A model generated the notes under the pieces. It did no database searches. It was not told where the DNA came from and saw only the letters and a program-made list of their open reading frames with translations. Below, in pieces: positions 51,985 to 61,895 of a stretch of DNA of 64,000 nt. The position numbers and the translations under genes are program-made. Source of the DNA: SELP01 sp035969385 (GTDB lineage Bacteria; Pseudomonadota; Alphaproteobacteria; Rhodobacterales; Rhodobacteraceae); NCBI RefSeq assembly GCF_035969385.1, contig NZ_JAYKKJ010000001.1, forward strand, positions 248,001-312,000. The letters are read 5' to 3'. The first letter of the stretch is position 1. The number at the start of each line of letters is the position of its first letter.

Positions 51985-52857
51985 TCAGCGCAGCACGCGC
52001 CCCGCCACGGCGTCAAGCTTTGCCACCAGCGCCGGGTCGCGTTTGTCGGGGGCGGTCATCACCGCGAAATCCAGTGCCCGGTCGCAGCCACAGGGGCAGG
52101 GCGCGCGGGTCCGGTCCAGCGTGGCCGCGGTTCCGGCGACGGTGGCGCGGGCGTGGGCGGCGTTGCCCTGAAGCGTGGCGAGGATGGCGGAGATGTCGAC
52201 CGACCCGTGGTCGGGGTGCCAGCTGTCATAATCGGTGATCATGGCGACGGGCGCATAGCAGATCTCGGCCTCGCGCGCCAATTTCGCCTCGGGCATGTTG
52301 GTCATGCCGATCACGTCGCAGCCCCAGACCTCGCGGTACAGCCTGCTTTCAGCGAGCGAGGAGAACTGCGGCCCTTCCATTGCCAGATAGGTGCCGCCCC
52401 GGTGGGTGGTGACCCCGGCGGCGCGGGCGGCCCGTTCCACCGCGTCGGACAACCGGGCGCAGGTGGGGTGCGCGACACTGACATGGGCGACACAGCCGGT
52501 GCCGAAAAAGCTTTTGTCGCGGGCGATGGTCCGGTCGATGAACTGGTCCACGATCACGAAGTCGCCGGGCGCGAGGTCTTCGCGGAACGAGCCGCAGGCG
52601 GAGACGGCGACGATATCCGTCACCCCCAGCCGCTTCAGCGCGTCGATGTTGGCCCGGTAGGGCACGGTGGAGGGCGAATGGACGTGTCCGCGCCCGTGTC
52701 GGGGCAGAAAGGCCATGGGCAGCCCATCCAGCGTGCCGGTCAGGATCTCGTCCGAGGGCGCGCCCCAGGGGGTGTCCACCGCCTGCCAGCGGGCGTCCTG
52801 CAACCCGTCGATGTCATAGACCCCCGATCCGCCGATCACGCCAAGCCTGGTTTGCAT
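51985..52857 (-). CDS. mtnP: S-methyl-5'-thioadenosine phosphorylase
   Basis: A 290-residue PNP/MTAP-family phosphorylase that cleaves methylthioadenosine to adenine and methylthioribose-1-phosphate. The start MQTRLGVIGGSGVYDIDGL is the usual MTAP start; the long open frame upstream is a shadow. Motifs are LPRHGRGHVHSPSTVPYRAN, AVSACGSFRED, YLAMEGPQFSS and GMTNMPEAKLAREAEICY with TDYDSWH. The substrate loops fit MTAP rather than purine nucleoside phosphorylase. It is upstream of apt and divergent from the SulP gene. Confidence 0.93.
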   Translation of the reverse strand: MQTRLGVIGGSGVYDIDGLQDARWQAVDTPWGAPSDEILTGTLDGLPMAFLPRHGRGHVHSPSTVPYRANIDALKRLGVTDIVAVSACGSFREDLAPGDFVIVDQFIDRTIARDKSFFGTGCVAHVSVAHPTCARLSDAVERAARAAGVTTHRGGTYLAMEGPQFSSLAESRLYREVWGCDVIGMTNMPEAKLAREAEICYAPVAMITDYDSWHPDHGSVDISAILATLQGNAAHARATVAGTAATLDRTRAPCPCGCDRALDFAVMTAPDKRDPALVAKLDAVAGRVLR

Positions 52858-52995
52858 GGGTTCCCTTTCCCCTTCTGCCGCAGGTTGAGAAGACCAGAGC
52901 GCCGGGGGGCTGGCAAGACCCGCCGGGGGTGACAATCCGGCCCGGACCCTGTAGGGGGCTGCCAACGCGACCAGAGCAATCCACAGGTTTCCCCC

Positions 52996-54618
52996 ATGAC
53001 CCGATCCACATTCGCGGCCTTCGCCGACCGGCTGTCCTTTGCCCCTGAACCGGGCGACATGCATCCCGCCCGCCTGAAGACAGAGGTTCTGTCCGGGCTG
53101 ACGGTGGCGCTGGCGCTGGTGCCCGAGGCGGTGGCCTTTGCCTTTGTCGCCGGGGTGCATCCGCTGGTGGGCCTGTATGCGGCCTTCATCGTCGGGCTGA
53201 TCACCGCGCTGATCGGGGGGCGGCCGGGCATGATTTCCGGCGCGACAGGGGCGCTGGCCGTGGTCATGGTCAGCCTTGTTGCCCAGCATGGGGTGGAATA
53301 CCTGTTTGCCGCCGTCGTCCTGATGGGGCTCATCCAGATCACCGTGGGCTTCCTGCGCTGGGGCAAATTCATCCGGCTTGTGCCACATCCGGTGATGCTG
53401 GGCTTTGTGAACGGGCTGGCCATCGTGATCTTCCTTGCCCAGTTGTCGCAGTTCCAGGTGCCCGGCAGCGCCGAGGCGTCGGGGCATGGCATGTCGGGGG
53501 GCGAGTGGCTGTCGGGGATGCCCTTGGTGCTGATGCTGGCGCTGGTCGCCTTTACGATGTTGGTGATCTGGGGCCTGCCGAAGCTGACCAACGCCATTCC
53601 AGCGCCGCTGGCGGGGATCGGCCTGACCGCCGCCATCGTGATCGGGCTGGGGCTGGATGTGCCACGTGTGGGCGACATGGCCTCGATCGAAGGCGGGCTG
53701 CCGCCGTTCCATATTCCGATGGTGCCGCTGACCTGGGAGACGCTTCAGATCATCCTGCCCTATTCCGTGATCCTTGCCGCCGTGGGCCTTATCGAAAGCC
53801 TGCTGACCCTGAACCTCGTGGGCGAGATTACCGGCCGCAAAGGTGGCGCCAGTCAGGAATGCGTGGCGCAGGGCGTGGCCAATACCGTGACCGGGTTCTT
53901 CGGCGGCATGGGCGGCTGTGCGATGATCGGCCAGTCGATGATCAACGTGAAGTCCGGCGGGCGCAGCCGCGTATCGGGCACAGTGGCGGCGCTGTTCCTC
54001 CTATCCTTCATCCTGTTCGCCTCGCCGCTGATCGAACAGATCCCGCTGGCCGCGCTTGTGGGTGTGATGTTCATGGTGGTGATCGGGACCTTCGCGTGGA
54101 ATTCGCTGCGCATCCTTGCCAAGGTGCCGCTGACCGATGCCTTCGTCACCGTCCTTGTGACCGTCGTGACCGTGGCGACCGACCTCGCCACTGCCGTGGT
54201 CGTAGGGGTGATCGTGTCGGCGCTGGCCTATGCCTGGACCAATGCCAAGCGTATCCACGCGGTCACCCGCGAATCGCACACCGAAAAGGGCGCCAAGGTT
54301 TATGAAATTCAGGGGCCGCTGTTCTTCGGGTCCACCGATGGCTTTGCCGAGATCTTCGACGTGGAGAACGACCCGGATACGGTGATCGTCGATTTCGCCG
54401 GCAGCCGGGTGGCGGACCAGTCCGCGCTACAGGCGATCGAGGCGCTGGCCGCGAAGTACGAAGAGGCGGGCAAGCGGATCATGCTGCGCCACCTGAGCCG
54501 CGATTGTCATCGCCTGCTGACCAAGGCCGGGCACCTGATGGTCGATAGCGACGATGACCCGGATTACGAGATCGCGGCGGATTACAGCGTGCGCACGGGA
54601 ATCATCGGCGGGCACTGA
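52996..54618 (+). CDS. SulP-family anion transporter with STAS domain
   Basis: A 540-residue SLC26/SulP transporter. Ten or more helices span residues ~30-420, with the family N-terminal block LSGLTVALALVPEAVAFAF and the TGFFGGMGGCAMIGQSMINV signature. The C-terminal ~115 residues form a STAS regulatory domain (VIVDFAGSRVADQSALQAIE). SulP proteins carry sulfate, bicarbonate or other anions; the substrate is not deducible. A sulfate link to the distant taurine/sulfite cluster is only a possibility. A strong terminator follows. Confidence 0.92.
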   Translation: MTRSTFAAFADRLSFAPEPGDMHPARLKTEVLSGLTVALALVPEAVAFAFVAGVHPLVGLYAAFIVGLITALIGGRPGMISGATGALAVVMVSLVAQHGVEYLFAAVVLMGLIQITVGFLRWGKFIRLVPHPVMLGFVNGLAIVIFLAQLSQFQVPGSAEASGHGMSGGEWLSGMPLVLMLALVAFTMLVIWGLPKLTNAIPAPLAGIGLTAAIVIGLGLDVPRVGDMASIEGGLPPFHIPMVPLTWETLQIILPYSVILAAVGLIESLLTLNLVGEITGRKGGASQECVAQGVANTVTGFFGGMGGCAMIGQSMINVKSGGRSRVSGTVAALFLLSFILFASPLIEQIPLAALVGVMFMVVIGTFAWNSLRILAKVPLTDAFVTVLVTVVTVATDLATAVVVGVIVSALAYAWTNAKRIHAVTRESHTEKGAKVYEIQGPLFFGSTDGFAEIFDVENDPDTVIVDFAGSRVADQSALQAIEALAAKYEEAGKRIMLRHLSRDCHRLLTKAGHLMVDSDDDPDYEIAADYSVRTGIIGGH

Positions 54619-54644
54619 TCCGCCCCGCCACGACCGCGCAACAG

Positions 54645-54669
54645 AAAGGCACCCCGCGGGGTGCCTTTT
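54645..54669. terminator. Strong rho-independent terminator after the SulP gene
   Basis: AAAGGCACCC and GGGTGCCTTT form a perfect 10-bp stem around CGCG, followed by T-rich sequence (TTTTCATTT) on the plus strand. The A-run on the other side makes it potentially bidirectional and it could also stop transcripts coming from the tRNA gene. Confidence 0.9.
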
Positions 54670-54768
54670 CATTTGTGCAGCGCGGTTCCAACGAGGCCGC
54701 TGGAGCAGCGTAACGGCACCATAGAACGCACCGTTCCGGCTGCATCTATTCTGCAAAAGAAGGGAATT

Positions 54769-54844
<76 letters not shown>

Positions 54845-54932
54845 ACTGTGCGACGTTTCCGTTCGCGTGGCCGCTAACTATGCGGCGCTTCGGGCGAGAT
54901 CAAGAGTGAAATTCCCGCCCGAAGGAAAATTT

Positions 54933-55262
54933 TTAGTCGTCGTCGTTTGCGGCGACATCGCCAAGGTCGTCGAACGAGACGTTGTCGTCATCGTCGTCTT
55001 CTTCCAGCACGTCGTCGCCCAGATCCACGTCGTCAGCGTCGTCGTCATCGAGAATCAGATCGTCATCCTCGGTGGCGGCGGCAGCCTTCAGCTTCTTGGT
55101 CTGCGCGTCTTCGGCGTCCGCGACCATGGTTCGGTTCTTGTTGGTGTCGATCTCGACCGTCTCGCCCGTATAGGGGCTGATGATCGGGTTTGCGTTCAGG
55201 TCGTAGAAGCGTTTGCCGGTCGTCGGGCAGATACGCTTGGTACCCCATTCTTCCTTGGGCAT
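54933..55262 (-). CDS. FYDLN-acid (TIGR02300-type) protein
   Basis: A 109-residue protein of a family named for its motif, conserved in alphaproteobacteria. The N-terminal ~45 residues contain EEWGTKRICPTTGKRFYDLN followed by NPIISPYTGE, resembling half a zinc ribbon. The C-terminal ~60 residues are almost entirely Asp/Glu with a few apolar residues (EDDDLILDDDDADDVD). Function is unknown; RNA-polymerase or nucleic-acid mimicry has no direct support. The start MPKEEWGTKRICP is the normal one; an upstream ATG is spurious. It follows the tRNA gene's 5' side and is divergent from the metallopeptidase. Confidence 0.9.
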   Translation of the reverse strand: MPKEEWGTKRICPTTGKRFYDLNANPIISPYTGETVEIDTNKNRTMVADAEDAQTKKLKAAAATEDDDLILDDDDADDVDLGDDVLEEDDDDDNVSFDDLGDVAANDDD

Positions 55263-55372
55263 GGCTATCCCTTCAAATTCTTGTCGTGCACTTGCAGCAG
55301 ATCGCCGCCACCTGCCATAAGCCAGCAATGGTGTCAAAGGCTTTGGCACGTTTTGGAAACGAGAAGCTGCAT

Positions 55373-56068
55373 ATGGCCCGGCATGTGTTGGATGGCAACC
55401 CCCCGATCACGGTGGAACTGCGCCGGTCGGCCCGCGCGCGGCGGCTGTCGCTGCGGGTGTCGCGGCTGGATGGCCGCGTGACCCTGACCCTGCCGCATGG
55501 GGTGCCAGAGCGCGAAGGCGTTGCGTTCATCGCCTCGCGCGAGGGGTGGTTGCGTGACCATCTGGGCGCGATGCGGGATGAACATGCGGTCCGGCTTGGC
55601 GGGGTTGTGCCGTTTCGGGGGCAGGCGCTGCCGGTGCGGGCCGCTGACCGGCAGCGCGGCGCGGCCCTGCGGGACGGGGTGCTGTGGGTGCCGGATGATC
55701 CGGCAACTGCCGGCACGCGGGTGCAGATCTTTCTAAAGGCACAGGCGCGGGACGCGCTGGCCGCCGCCTCGGACCGATATGCCGCTGCGCTGGGTCGCAG
55801 CTATGGCCGGATCACCCTGCGCGATACCCGGTCGCGCTGGGGGTCGTGCACATCGGCGGGCGACCTGATGTATTCCTGGCGGCTGATCATGGCCCCGCCC
55901 GACGTGCTGGACTATGTCGCCGCGCATGAGTTGGCGCATCTGGTCGAGATGAACCACTCTGCCGCCTTCTGGGCGGTCGTCGCCCGCCTGTTCCCGGACC
56001 ACGACCGTTGCCGCCGCTGGCTGCGCACCGAAGGTGACGCGCTGCACCGGGTCCGGTTCACCGATTGA
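55373..56068 (+). CDS. YgjP-like M48 metallopeptidase domain protein
   Basis: A 231-residue protein of the YgjP/DUF45 (SprT-like) group. The zinc motif is AAHELAHLVEMNHSAAFW with HExxH plus a later His, preceded by the family block RDTRSRWGSCTSAGDLMYSW. Start choices are ATG 55373 and ATG 55328; the first is preferred because it leads directly into the beta-rich N-terminal domain (ITVELRRSARARRLSLRVSR). Predicted cytoplasmic; substrate unknown. It is 31 bp upstream of a GntR regulator. Confidence 0.88.
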   Translation: MARHVLDGNPPITVELRRSARARRLSLRVSRLDGRVTLTLPHGVPEREGVAFIASREGWLRDHLGAMRDEHAVRLGGVVPFRGQALPVRAADRQRGAALRDGVLWVPDDPATAGTRVQIFLKAQARDALAAASDRYAAALGRSYGRITLRDTRSRWGSCTSAGDLMYSWRLIMAPPDVLDYVAAHELAHLVEMNHSAAFWAVVARLFPDHDRCRRWLRTEGDALHRVRFTD

Positions 56069-56099
56069 CCGCCGGTGGATTTGTGATCACATTGCGCCC

Positions 56100-56750
56100 A
56101 TGCTGATCCAGTCCCGCCCCATCGATCCGAATTCAGCCGCCCATGAACGGGTCTATCGCGCGTTGCGTACCCGGATCATGCATGGCGAGGTGATGCCGGG
56201 GCAGGCCCTGACCCTGCGCGGCATCGGCAAGGAATTCGATGTCTCCATGACCCCCGCGCGCGAGGCGATCCGGCGGCTTGTCGCGGAAGGCGCGTTGTTT
56301 CTGTCGTCCTCGGGCCGGGTATCGACGCCGGAATTGACCAATGAACGGATCGAAGAGCTGGCGACGATCCGCGCGATGATGGAGCCGGAGCTGGCGACAC
56401 GGGCCCTGCCGCGCGCCCATTTCGCCCTGATCGAGCGTCTGGAGGCGATCAATCAGGGGGTCAGCCAGATGGTCGCCCGCCATGACGCGCCGGGCTATAT
56501 CCGGATGAACCTTGAATTTCACCGCACCCTGTATCTGCGGGCACAGGCCCCGGCGATGCTGGCGATGACGGAAACGGTCTGGCTTCAACTTGGGCCGACG
56601 ATGCGGGCGCTTTATGGGCGGCTGAACCGCAAGGAACCGCCCTATCACCACAAGCTGATCCTAGCCGCGCTGAAGGCCGGGGATGAACCCGGCCTACGGC
56701 TTGCGGTGCGCACAGATGTGACGCAGGGTCTGCGGATGCTGAAGGGCTAG
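56100..56750 (+). CDS. GntR-family transcriptional regulator, FCD type
   Basis: A 216-residue FadR-subfamily regulator. The N-terminal winged helix (residues ~15-75) reads YRALRTRIMHGEVMPGQALT with EFDVSMTPAREAIRRLVAEG. The C-terminal all-helical FCD ligand domain (about 85-210) keeps metal-binding positions (RMNLEFHRTLYLRA, YHHKLILAAL). The ligand and targets are unknown; no catabolic operon is adjacent. Its stop overlaps that of the convergent TerB-like gene by 3 bp. Confidence 0.92.
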   Translation: MLIQSRPIDPNSAAHERVYRALRTRIMHGEVMPGQALTLRGIGKEFDVSMTPAREAIRRLVAEGALFLSSSGRVSTPELTNERIEELATIRAMMEPELATRALPRAHFALIERLEAINQGVSQMVARHDAPGYIRMNLEFHRTLYLRAQAPAMLAMTETVWLQLGPTMRALYGRLNRKEPPYHHKLILAALKAGDEPGLRLAVRTDVTQGLRMLKG

Positions 56751-57592
56751 GCCATAGCCCTGCCGCCGCCGCCAAGACCGGCGGCAAGCCGCCCCAGCAA
56801 AAGGCGGAATTCATCCCCCTGCACGCCAAGCGCCTGTGCAAGGTTGGTGATGAAGGCGTGTTCGGCCTGATGGATTTCCCCATCCGCAACCGCAACGCCA
56901 AGCGCCCCTTCCAAAACGATCCGACGGTCTGCCTCGGACAGGCCCGCGCCGAACTGGCTGTATTCATGGGGCGACAGGTGGTCGTCGGCCATATGAATCA
57001 TCTCGGCGATCCGTTCCCGGCTGAAGCTGTGGCCGGTCAATTCGCTGACCCGGACGCCGATCGCGGTGATTTCGGTTTCGTCCACATGGCCGTCTGCCTT
57101 GGCGACGTGGCACATGGCGGCAAGGGTGGCGACCGCGCATTGCGGTGCGGCCTTGCGCCGCCGCTTGCCGGGTCGGTTGTGGCGCAGTGTCGAGATCAGG
57201 TTCATCAGCGCAAGGGTGCCAAACAGTGCGGTGCCCGCAAAGCCGGATAGCAGTTCCTTGCCGTTCATGGAGGGGGCGGTCGGCAGATCAGGCGAAATCA
57301 TCCCGAGCTTCTGGAAGCTTTGCATCTGGTCATAGCTGATAGCGCGAAAGCTGTCCCCTTCGCAGCCTGATGGCGACAGGACGTATCCGTTGCTGCTGCG
57401 CCAAAACCCCAGATAGCCGACATGGTATTTCGTGGTGTAGTGGCAAAGCGCGACCCCGCCGGGAAGCGAGGTTTCCGCGACAAACCGCAGATCCCCGAAA
57501 TAACCATAGGGGACGCCGGCGTTGGCGGTGCTGGGCATGCCCATCGTCAGGGCGATGGCCAGAGTCGAGGGTGCAATGAACTTTTTGATCAT
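56747..57592 (-). CDS. Membrane-anchored protein with exported N-terminal region and TerB-like domain
   Basis: A 281-residue protein. A signal peptide (MIKKFIAPSTLAIALTMGMP ... ANA) precedes a ~85-residue exported segment with Cys 50 and Cys 77. A second helix at about 111-135 (LSGFAGTALFGTLALMNLIS) and a basic stretch HNRPGKRRRK follow, then a TerB/TerY-like helical domain at ~150-275 (CHVAKADGHVDETEIT and GVAVADGEIHQAEHAF, two acidic helix repeats). The topology thus puts the TerB part in the cytoplasm. TerB domains bind divalent metals and occur in envelope-stress systems; no other ter gene is nearby. Function unknown. Confidence 0.8.
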   Translation of the reverse strand: MIKKFIAPSTLAIALTMGMPSTANAGVPYGYFGDLRFVAETSLPGGVALCHYTTKYHVGYLGFWRSSNGYVLSPSGCEGDSFRAISYDQMQSFQKLGMISPDLPTAPSMNGKELLSGFAGTALFGTLALMNLISTLRHNRPGKRRRKAAPQCAVATLAAMCHVAKADGHVDETEITAIGVRVSELTGHSFSRERIAEMIHMADDHLSPHEYSQFGAGLSEADRRIVLEGALGVAVADGEIHQAEHAFITNLAQALGVQGDEFRLLLGRLAAGLGGGGRAMA

Positions 57593-57714
57593 CTGTGTAG
57601 ACCTGAACAATTTAACCTTGTCCGGTCTGACGGGATAATCGGGCCAAAATAGGGCGAATGTTTCGCAACCTTGGGAAGAATTGCGGGCCAGCCGGGGCCG
57701 ACCCGCAGCACGGG

Positions 57715-58170
57715 TTAGTTCGCGGCCCGGTTGGACAGGAGGCAGTTGTAGTCGGCGTTGCCATTGAACAGCACATCGCTTTCCTTGTCCGAGAAATCGG
57801 TGGACAGGTTCAGGATGATCCGGTTCACACCCATGTCGGAGAGGGGCGCCGGAACGCCATCGGTCATGAAGGCATAGCGCCCGGAAATGCCCAGCGGGAA
57901 CATCGACGCCTCGGACCCTTCGAAGGTGGCGGTGGCCGACATCATCAGGGTCGTGGTGTTGATGTCGTAGGTGCCGCTGACGGTGCTGCCGACGAATTTG
58001 CCGAAGGTTTCCTTGCAATAGCTGTCGCCATCAGGGGCGCGGCTACCAGGCTGGGACACGGCGTAAAGCGTGTCGAGCGTGTTGTCATAGGTGCCCGAAA
58101 TGCTGTCGGCCACGGCAGACAGGGGGAGCAGGGCGGCAAGGGACAGGGCGGACAGAAAGGTCTTGGTCAT
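57715..58170 (-). CDS. Secreted hypothetical protein
   Basis: A 151-residue protein with signal peptide MTKTFLSALSLAALLPLSAVA. The mature part is Thr/Ser-rich and probably all-beta (SGTYDNTLDTLYAVS, VSGTYDINTTTLMMSATATF), with two cysteines near residues 52 and 143 that could form a disulfide. It is not recognised. It lies between the TerB-like gene and the lpd terminator, on the same strand as both, with its own upstream gap. A periplasmic location is inferred. Confidence 0.75.
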   Translation of the reverse strand: MTKTFLSALSLAALLPLSAVADSISGTYDNTLDTLYAVSQPGSRAPDGDSYCKETFGKFVGSTVSGTYDINTTTLMMSATATFEGSEASMFPLGISGRYAFMTDGVPAPLSDMGVNRIILNLSTDFSDKESDVLFNGNADYNCLLSNRAAN

Positions 58171-58250
58171 GACGAATGATCCTCTTTAAGTTGATACGTG
58201 AGGGATCAATACGCGCTGTGATTTCAGAGTTCAGTGCTTCAAAACACAAA

Positions 58251-58279
58251 CGGCGCGGCCCGTGACCCGGGCCGCGCCG
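58251..58279 (-). terminator. Terminator of the suc-lpd operon
   Basis: A perfect 12-bp stem (CGGCGCGGCCCG with its complement) and a 5-nt loop sit 22 bases past the lpd stop. In the direction of transcription it is followed by TTTGTGTTTTG, a T-rich tail. Confidence 0.85.
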
Positions 58280-58300
58280 CCGCTTTCAACCAGTTCCCGA

Positions 58301-59686
<1,386 letters not shown>

Positions 59687-59727
59687 GGGAGAGTTCCTTC
59701 GTTATTCGGTCGGTTTGGCCTGTCAGG

Positions 59728-60117
59728 TCAGACCAATGCTGCCAGAAGCAGGGCCATGGTTGCAAGGAAGCCCGCAAACCAGATGACGGTCCGCCAGGGG
59801 GACCAGCCGAACAGGTAGGCGGGGACGTAGAGAAGGCGGGCGCCAAGGTAGAGGCCCGCGCAGGAGGCGGTGAAACTGGATTCATTGCCCGAGAGGGTTA
59901 TCACCAGAACCGCAGGGGTAAAGAGGGCAAGACTCTCAAAATGATTATTCAGCGCCCGCTGGGACCGGCCCGCGATGCCGGTCAACTGCCGGGGTTCATC
60001 GCGCGGGGACAGGGCATAGCGGGGGGTGACCTGAATATTGGCAAGCACCGAATAGATGCAGAACTGGACGCCCTGCAGGAGGGCGGCGAGGGCAAGGATG
60101 GTGAGTTCGGGGGTCAT
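59728..60117 (-). CDS. MAPEG-family membrane protein
   Basis: A 129-residue protein with four helices. The block GIAGRSQRALNNHFESLALF is the MAPEG signature (Glu and Asn for glutathione or lipid substrates). The start MTPELTILALAALLQ is chosen because the helical pattern begins there. The family includes glutathione-dependent enzymes and proteins of unknown role in bacteria. It lies 41 bp upstream of lpd within the 2-oxoglutarate dehydrogenase operon. A large inverted repeat precedes it. Confidence 0.85.
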   Translation of the reverse strand: MTPELTILALAALLQGVQFCIYSVLANIQVTPRYALSPRDEPRQLTGIAGRSQRALNNHFESLALFTPAVLVITLSGNESSFTASCAGLYLGARLLYVPAYLFGWSPWRTVIWFAGFLATMALLLAALV

Positions 60118-60145
60118 GTCACTTGGCCCGGGTCGCTTGCGACAC

Positions 60146-60208
60146 GGGCAGCGCCCGACCCTCCCCACGGGAGGGCGCCTTGCGCCCACCCAGGGTCGGG
60201 CGCTGCCC
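60146..60208. repeat. 63-bp compound inverted repeat inside the suc operon
   Basis: The 17-bp arms 60146-60162 (GGGCAGCGCCCGACCCT) and 60192-60208 are perfect reverse complements. Between them a second hairpin, GGGCGC/GCGCCC with loop CTT, lies at 60173-60187. The element sits between the four-helix protein gene and the MAPEG gene and resembles dispersed REP/BIME-type elements. In RNA it would form a large stable structure. Confidence 0.85.
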
Positions 60209-60267
60209 TATGTTGCCTGTGAGAAAAGCAATGGGATTTCGGAGGCGCATGGAATTGCAAAGATTCA

Positions 60268-60687
60268 TCAGTTCAAGCGTCCTTGCCACCATTGTCTCAC
60301 GGTGAACTCTGCGTAGCCGCCAACAATCACGAACTGAGCGACGAACAGAGCGATCGCCATTTGCATCAGGCCCCCGATAAACGGGGAACTGACCATTTCC
60401 ATGTTGGCATTTGCGAAAAAGGTATCGATGGCGATCCAAACGAGATTTCCGATGATGATGGCCAGTGGCAGCAGTGCAAGTCTGCTACGCCGTCGCAGCC
60501 CTTCAGCGAAAAACGCCCATGACAAGGGTATCAAGGACTTCAACAGGAAAGTCTCGATACCAGAACCAAGTTCACCTGCCCCAAATGCATGGATCGTGAG
60601 GGCAATCGGGAAGAACATCAGCACCGCCGCGATCAGATACGCTCCGATCACGGCGACGCGGAAGGCAAAGGCGTTTTCGCCTTGCAT
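60268..60687 (-). CDS. Four-helix membrane protein of unknown function in the suc operon
   Basis: A 139-residue protein starting MQGENAFAFRVAVIGAYLIA; a GTG one codon earlier is possible. Four hydrophobic helices lie at about 9-35, 47-64, 70-91 and 103-128 with short loops. The Arg-rich loop (GLRRRSRL) suggests the cytoplasmic side. Its ATG shares one base with the sucB stop (TGATG), so it is translationally coupled to sucB. No family is recognised. Tight coupling to a TCA-cycle enzyme is noteworthy, but a functional link is unproven. Confidence 0.78.
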   Translation of the reverse strand: MQGENAFAFRVAVIGAYLIAAVLMFFPIALTIHAFGAGELGSGIETFLLKSLIPLSWAFFAEGLRRRSRLALLPLAIIIGNLVWIAIDTFFANANMEMVSSPFIGGLMQMAIALFVAQFVIVGGYAEFTVRQWWQGRLN

Positions 60688-61892
60688 CACAAATCCATCA
60701 GCAACCGGCGCGGGTCTTCCAGCGCTTCCTTGACCCGCACGAGGAAGGTCACGGCGCCTTTGCCGTCGACGATCCGGTGGTCGTAGGACAGGGCCAGATA
60801 CATCATCGGCCGGATCACCATCTGCCCGTTTTCGACCATCACCCGGTCCTGGATCTTGTGCATCCCGAGGATCCCCGATTGCGGGGGGTTCAGGATGGGC
60901 GAGGACATGAGCGAGCCATAGACACCACCGTTGGAGATGGTGAAGGAGCCGCCCTGCATTTCGGCCATGGTCAGCTTGCCATCGCGGCCCTTGGCGCCCA
61001 GTTCACCGATTTCCTTTTCGATATCGGCAAAGCTTTTCTGATCGGCGTCGCGGACCACCGGCACCACGAGGCCCGTCGGGGTGCCGACGGCCACGCCCAT
61101 GTGGACGTAGTTCTTGTAGACCACGTGATCGCCGTCGATCTCGGCGTTCACGTCCGGCACCTCTTTCAGCGCGTGGCAGCAGGCCTTCACGAAAAAGGAC
61201 ATGAAGCCGAGTTTCACGCCGTGCTTCTTCAGGAACAGGTCCTTGTATTCGTTGCGCAGCGCCATGATGCCGGACATGTCGGCCTCGTTATAGGTCGTCA
61301 GCATCGCGGCGGTGTTCTGCGCCTCTTTCAGGCGGCGGGCGATGGTCTGGCGCAGGCGGGTCATCTTGACCCGTTCCTCGCGCGCGGCGTCGGGTGCGGA
61401 GCGGGGCGCTGCCGGGGCGGCGGCGGGGGCCGATGCGGCGGGTTTCGGGGCAGAAAGTGCGTTCAGCACGTCCTCTTTCATCACCCGACCGTCCTTCCCG
61501 GTGCCCTGAACGCTGCCGTCGGACAGGTTGTTGTCGGCCATCAGCTTCTTGGCGCTGGGGGCGTCTTCCACGTCCTTGGCGGGCGCGGTGGCCGCGGGGG
61601 CCGGGGCGGCGGCTTCGGCCTTGGGCTCTGCCTTCGGCGCCGGGGCGGCACCTTCGCCTTCGGTGATCTGGGCCAGAAGCGCGTCGACACCGACGGTTTC
61701 GCCTTCGGCGGCCACGATCTCGGACAGGACGCCAGCGGCGGGCGCGGGCACTTCGACGGTTACTTTGTCGGTTTCCAGTTCGCACAGCATTTCATCGGCT
61801 GCGACGGCGTCGCCGGGCTTCTTGAACCAGGTGGCGACAGTGGCTTCGGTGACGCTTTCGCCAAGGGTGGGCACGCGGACTTCGATGCTCAT
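60687..61892 (-). CDS. sucB: 2-oxoglutarate dehydrogenase E2, dihydrolipoyl succinyltransferase
   Basis: A 401-residue E2 subunit. The lipoyl domain (1-76) carries Lys 43 in ELETDKVTVEVP. An Ala/Pro-rich linker, an E3/E1-binding domain (about 110-145, PSAKKLMADNNLSDGSVQGT) and the catalytic acyltransferase domain with ALSYDHRIVDGKGAV follow. It transfers succinyl groups to CoA. It begins 3 bases after the sucA stop and overlaps the next gene by one base. Confidence 0.97.
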   Translation of the reverse strand: MSIEVRVPTLGESVTEATVATWFKKPGDAVAADEMLCELETDKVTVEVPAPAAGVLSEIVAAEGETVGVDALLAQITEGEGAAPAPKAEPKAEAAAPAPAATAPAKDVEDAPSAKKLMADNNLSDGSVQGTGKDGRVMKEDVLNALSAPKPAASAPAAAPAAPRSAPDAAREERVKMTRLRQTIARRLKEAQNTAAMLTTYNEADMSGIMALRNEYKDLFLKKHGVKLGFMSFFVKACCHALKEVPDVNAEIDGDHVVYKNYVHMGVAVGTPTGLVVPVVRDADQKSFADIEKEIGELGAKGRDGKLTMAEMQGGSFTISNGGVYGSLMSSPILNPPQSGILGMHKIQDRVMVENGQMVIRPMMYLALSYDHRIVDGKGAVTFLVRVKEALEDPRRLLMDL

Positions 61893-61895
61893 GGC

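Noticed and set aside
56747..58018. Extension of the TerB-like protein by ~140 codons upstream
   Set aside because: The extension precedes a clear signal peptide and overlaps the secreted protein gene at 57715-58170.
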